From: an uncultured Lachnospiraceae bacterium
GTDB lineage: Bacteria > Bacillota > Clostridia > Lachnospirales > Lachnospiraceae
Reading direction: 5' to 3'
Length of the DNA: 64,000 nt
Assembly: GCA_934339365.1 (NCBI GenBank)
Contig: CAKRHW010000003.1
Location: 65,743-129,742 of the forward strand
The notes below the pieces were generated by a model. The model did no database searches. It saw only the letters and a list, made by a program, of their open reading frames with translations, and was not told the DNA's origin. Both the position numbers and the translations under genes were made by a program. The first letter of the stretch is position 1, and each line of letters begins with the position of its first letter. Below are positions 61,832 through 64,000 of the stretch, piece by piece.

Positions 61832-62224
61832 ATGGCTACAGCTAAGTTTTATGGAACAGGTAGAAGAAAGAAAAGTATTGCTAGAGTATATTTAGTACCA
61901 GGAAATGGCAATATCGTTATAAATAAGAGAAGCATTGACGAGTACTTTGGTTTAGAAACATTAAAGGTTATCGTTCGTCAGCCACTTGTTGCTACAGATA
62001 CAGTAAATAAGTATGATGTATTAGTTAATGTACATGGTGGTGGATATACAGGACAGGCTGGTGCTATCAGACATGGTATTTCAAGAGCTTTATTACATGT
62101 TGATGCAGAATTCCGTCCAGTATTAAAGAAAGCAGGATTCTTAACAAGAGATCCAAGAATGAAAGAAAGAAAGAAATACGGACTCAAGGCAGCACGTCGT
62201 GCACCTCAGTTCTCAAAGAGATAA
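61832..62224 (+). CDS. rpsI: 30S ribosomal protein S9
   Basis: 130 residues ending QFSKR, the basic tail that touches P-site tRNA. GTGRRKKSIARVYLVPGNG is near the start. The 3' end is a known integration target for some Firmicutes mobile elements, and an integrase lies 0.6 kb beyond. Confidence 0.97.
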   Translation: MATAKFYGTGRRKKSIARVYLVPGNGNIVINKRSIDEYFGLETLKVIVRQPLVATDTVNKYDVLVNVHGGGYTGQAGAIRHGISRALLHVDAEFRPVLKKAGFLTRDPRMKERKKYGLKAARRAPQFSKR

Positions 62225-62252
62225 TTCAGACGAATATCAGAAAAAAGCAATT

Positions 62253-62290
62253 TCCCCGAAAACATCGAGTTTTCGGGGATTTCTTATATT
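62253..62290 (+). terminator. Terminator after rpsI
   Basis: TCCCCGAAAAC pairs perfectly with GTTTTCGGGGA around five bases, then ATTTCTTAT. Confidence 0.85.
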
Positions 62291-62334
62291 TCGATTAGTA
62301 AAGAATTTGTGCAAGAAGAGGTCGATTTATATGC

Positions 62335-62367
62335 GTAAGACACAAGTAAGACACAAGTAGGACACAT
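62335..62367 (+). repeat. Three 11-bp tandem repeats near the integrase
   Basis: GTAAGACACAA at 62335 and 62346, and the variant GTAGGACACAT at 62357. Eleven base pairs puts each copy on the same face of the helix. They may be arm-type sites for the recombinase. TTGTGCAAGA also occurs three times nearby (62307, 62381, 62402). Confidence 0.6.
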
Positions 62368-62368
62368 A

Positions 62369-62414
62369 AAAAAAGGTATCTTGTGCAAGATTTTTGATGT
62401 CTTGTGCAAGATAC
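62369..62414 (-). terminator. Terminator of the integrase operon
   Basis: GTATCTTG (62376-62383) pairs with CAAGATAC (62407-62414), with an inner CAAGA/TCTTG stem. On the minus strand seven T follow directly. The half-stems are themselves near-palindromes (ATCTTG-TG-CAAGAT), so the element could double as a binding site. Confidence 0.65.
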
Positions 62415-62441
62415 TATTTTTGTATAAAAAAAAGGGCGTCA

Positions 62442-62780
62442 TCAGACACCCTTCCCTTTGCAATATTCAATTATGCCTGCTCTGACATCTTTCTTGGTTC
62501 TGCAATGGATTTGGTGACCATCCTTGAAGATGACATCATATCCATCATGTATGTTGCCCTTGATGCCTGCAATCTGTTCCCTGTTCTTGTCTGCAATCTG
62601 CATGGTGTCAAACATTCCTTCCTCATCTTTTCTTACTAGGTCTTGAAGGTAGGCATTGATTGACAGTCCCTTTTCACTTGCAAGGGTCTTGATTATTTCT
62701 TTCATGCCCTTGGGAACTGCAAGATGTATTCTTTCATAATGGTCATCATAGAATTGTTGCTTGTATCTGTTTTTGTCCAT
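62442..62780 (-). CDS. Ribbon-helix-helix small protein
   Basis: 112 residues from the ATG at 62780, which has AAGGTGGTG upstream inside the end of the integrase gene. The frame opens 11 codons earlier. Residues about 17-55 (RIHLAVPKGMKEIIKTLASE, then KGLSINAYLQDLV) form an Arc/MetJ-like RHH domain. The rest is a small alpha/beta region with an Ile-X-Cys strand. Such proteins are antitoxins or element regulators. No toxin gene is visible, so a regulator or excision cofactor is the better guess. Confidence 0.75.
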   Translation of the reverse strand: MDKNRYKQQFYDDHYERIHLAVPKGMKEIIKTLASEKGLSINAYLQDLVRKDEEGMFDTMQIADKNREQIAGIKGNIHDGYDVIFKDGHQIHCRTKKDVRAGIIEYCKGKGV

Positions 62781-62793
62781 ATTGTTCACCACC

Positions 62794-63912
62794 TTAAATT
62801 TTATTAATTGCATCTAGCAATGCATCAATTTCAAAGTGAGTGTAAACAGTTTGTGTGACTCCCTGACCTTTATGACCAACGATTTTTTTAACCATTCTTT
62901 CATCAACACCTGCCTCAGTTAAAAGGGAAATACAGGTGTGTCTTGTTTCGTGTGGTGTGTGCTCCATGTTCATTTGCTGCATCAGCGGTGTCCAATAGCT
63001 GTCATAATAGTTGCGGTATTCAAAATGCGTTGCATCAGGTGTGGAAATAAGATATTCACAGTTATTTTTGCACATCCATTCCTGGAAGAAGGGAAGAACC
63101 TTGTCACTGATAGGAACTTTTCTAATTCCTGCTTGTGTTTTGGAAGCTGTCACATCAAACCATTTTTCTTCCAGGTTTACATTCTCTTTTTTCAGGTCTA
63201 ACAGTTCAGAGATTCTGACACCTGAATATATAAGCATCAGGACCACCTTAAAATATTCATTGGTATCTTTCCATTTCCAAACAGTCTTGATTTCTTTCTT
63301 AGTAAATGGTTTCCTGTCGTAGGCATTTGGATTACCCGGTTTGCTAATGTTCACGTATTTGATCATATCTCTTTTGTCTGGTGGAACAATTTCATACATG
63401 ACTGCATAATTCCACATTAAAGACCACATATTCTTCAATGTTTTCAAGGTTGGTGTGTTCTTACCTGATTCATCAACAACCTGCTGCAGGTGGTCAAGCT
63501 TTATTTCAGCAAATTTCATTTTTTCAAGTTTCTTGCATAGTTTATACGCGGCCTTATATCCATTAGAGTTTTTGATTTTTTCATAATGAATTTCGGACCA
63601 ATTTTCATAGACTTCTTTAAATGTAATTGTTTCATGGTGTAAATCATAAGGATCCTTATTGAATTCTGCAAGAGCAGCCATTGCTTCCTGTCTGGTTGCA
63701 TAATATCCAATATTCACATACAATTGTTTATTGTTGAATCTCATTTTTCCATTTTCCAGTGTTTCAAGAGGGTTACATTCATCCGGAATTCGGTCAATAG
63801 TTTTTTCTGTTAAGCGATCATAGATTTTCCATCCGTCTGTTTTCCTTACCCTCCAAGGTTTTCTTCTGCTTCCAGGCAGCTTAGTTATACTGCCCCATCC
63901 ATTAGGGTTCTT
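62794..63912 (-). CDS. int: Tyrosine recombinase/integrase
   Basis: 372 residues from the ATG at 63912, with CGAGG nine bases upstream; the frame continues 19 codons further without a site. An N-terminal arm-binding region (GWGSITKLPGSRRKPWRVRK) is followed by a core-binding SAM-like domain (about 95-180). In the catalytic domain Arg233, Lys258, His321, Arg324, His347 and Tyr357 make a complete active site. It points towards rpsI and is followed 13 bp later by the RHH gene. It is probably the integrase of an element whose body lies to the right of the window. Confidence 0.9.
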   Translation of the reverse strand, partial: KNPNGWGSITKLPGSRRKPWRVRKTDGWKIYDRLTEKTIDRIPDECNPLETLENGKMRFNNKQLYVNIGYYATRQEAMAALAEFNKDPYDLHHETITFKEVYENWSEIHYEKIKNSNGYKAAYKLCKKLEKMKFAEIKLDHLQQVVDESGKNTPTLKTLKNMWSLMWNYAVMYEIVPPDKRDMIKYVNISKPGNPNAYDRKPFTKKEIKTVWKWKDTNEYFKVVLMLIYSGVRISELLDLKKENVNLEEKWFDVTASKTQAGIRKVPISDKVLPFFQEWMCKNNCEYLISTPDATHFEYRNYYDSYWTPLMQQMNMEHTPHETRHTCISLLTEAGVDERMVKKIVGHKGQGVTQTVYTHFEIDALLDAINKI

Positions 63913-63932
63913 CATATTAATCATCCTCGTAT

Positions 63933-63974
63933 AATAAGTGTATGACCAATAGAAATGATGGTTATGCACTTATT
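63933..63974 (-). promoter_or_regulatory. Imperfect 15-bp dyad upstream of the integrase
   Basis: AATAAGTGTATGACC (63933-63947) and GGTTATGCACTTATT (63960-63974) match at 13 of 15 positions when inverted. It lies just upstream of the integrase start, where an operator for the RHH protein or another repressor would be expected. Confidence 0.45.
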
Positions 63975-64000
63975 CTTTCTATAGATTTATAGATGATCTG

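Overview
The window is AT-rich DNA from a Gram-positive, spore-forming, fibre-degrading Clostridia, most likely of the Lachnospiraceae. The evidence is a SpoIIID gene, Firmicutes-type ribosomal protein order, zinc-type S14, L33 and L36, an ECF-transporter/truA/rplM/rpsI cluster, two secreted plant-fibre glycosidases and a long, insertion-bearing L17. No rRNA, tRNA or CRISPR array was seen.

Layout. 1-3200 (minus strand): the 5' end of a DegV-like gene, then a Trk/Ktr potassium uptake pair (trkA, trkH). 3363-11166 (plus): two large secreted enzymes, a GH53 galactanase and a GH9 cellulase. Both end in the same kind of lysine-rich BspA/LRR_5-like module after a repetitive linker. spoIIID lies between them. 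The GH9 gene separates spoIIID from an mreB/mbl gene, a pair usually adjacent in Firmicutes. 12365-15334: recD2 and comF. 15362-26774: rpmG-secE-nusG-rplK-rplA, an L10 leader, rplJ-rplL and rpoB-rpoC. 26928-32969: a VUT_1 (queuosine precursor) transporter behind a possible hairpin switch, then a LuxR-type two-component system divergent from a three-gene ABC-2 exporter that resembles the Bacillus linearmycin resistance system.

32977-37805: the str operon (rpsL-rpsG-fusA) and tuf, both with strong promoters that overlap inverted repeats. 37904-40982: a NUDIX hydrolase, aroB, a DUF3892-like protein and an RlmI-like methyltransferase. 41107-57757: the S10-spc-alpha supercluster from rpsJ to rplQ, with secY, adk, map, a KOW protein, infA and rpmJ inside it. 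Its S10 leader is long and highly structured, and a multi-hairpin spacer precedes rpsM. 57794-62290: ecfA1-ecfA2-ecfT-truA, then an L13-type leader with rplM-rpsI. 62335-63974: 11-bp tandem repeats, a small ribbon-helix-helix gene and a tyrosine recombinase. This looks like one end of an element integrated just after rpsI, with the other end outside the window.

Most of the window is core transcription and translation machinery. The accessory interest lies in the glycosidase pair, the exporter with its two-component system, the non-coding leaders, the acidic RNA polymerase tails and the rpsI-proximal integrase. Assignments rest on reading the sequence and remembered family features; no database search was run.
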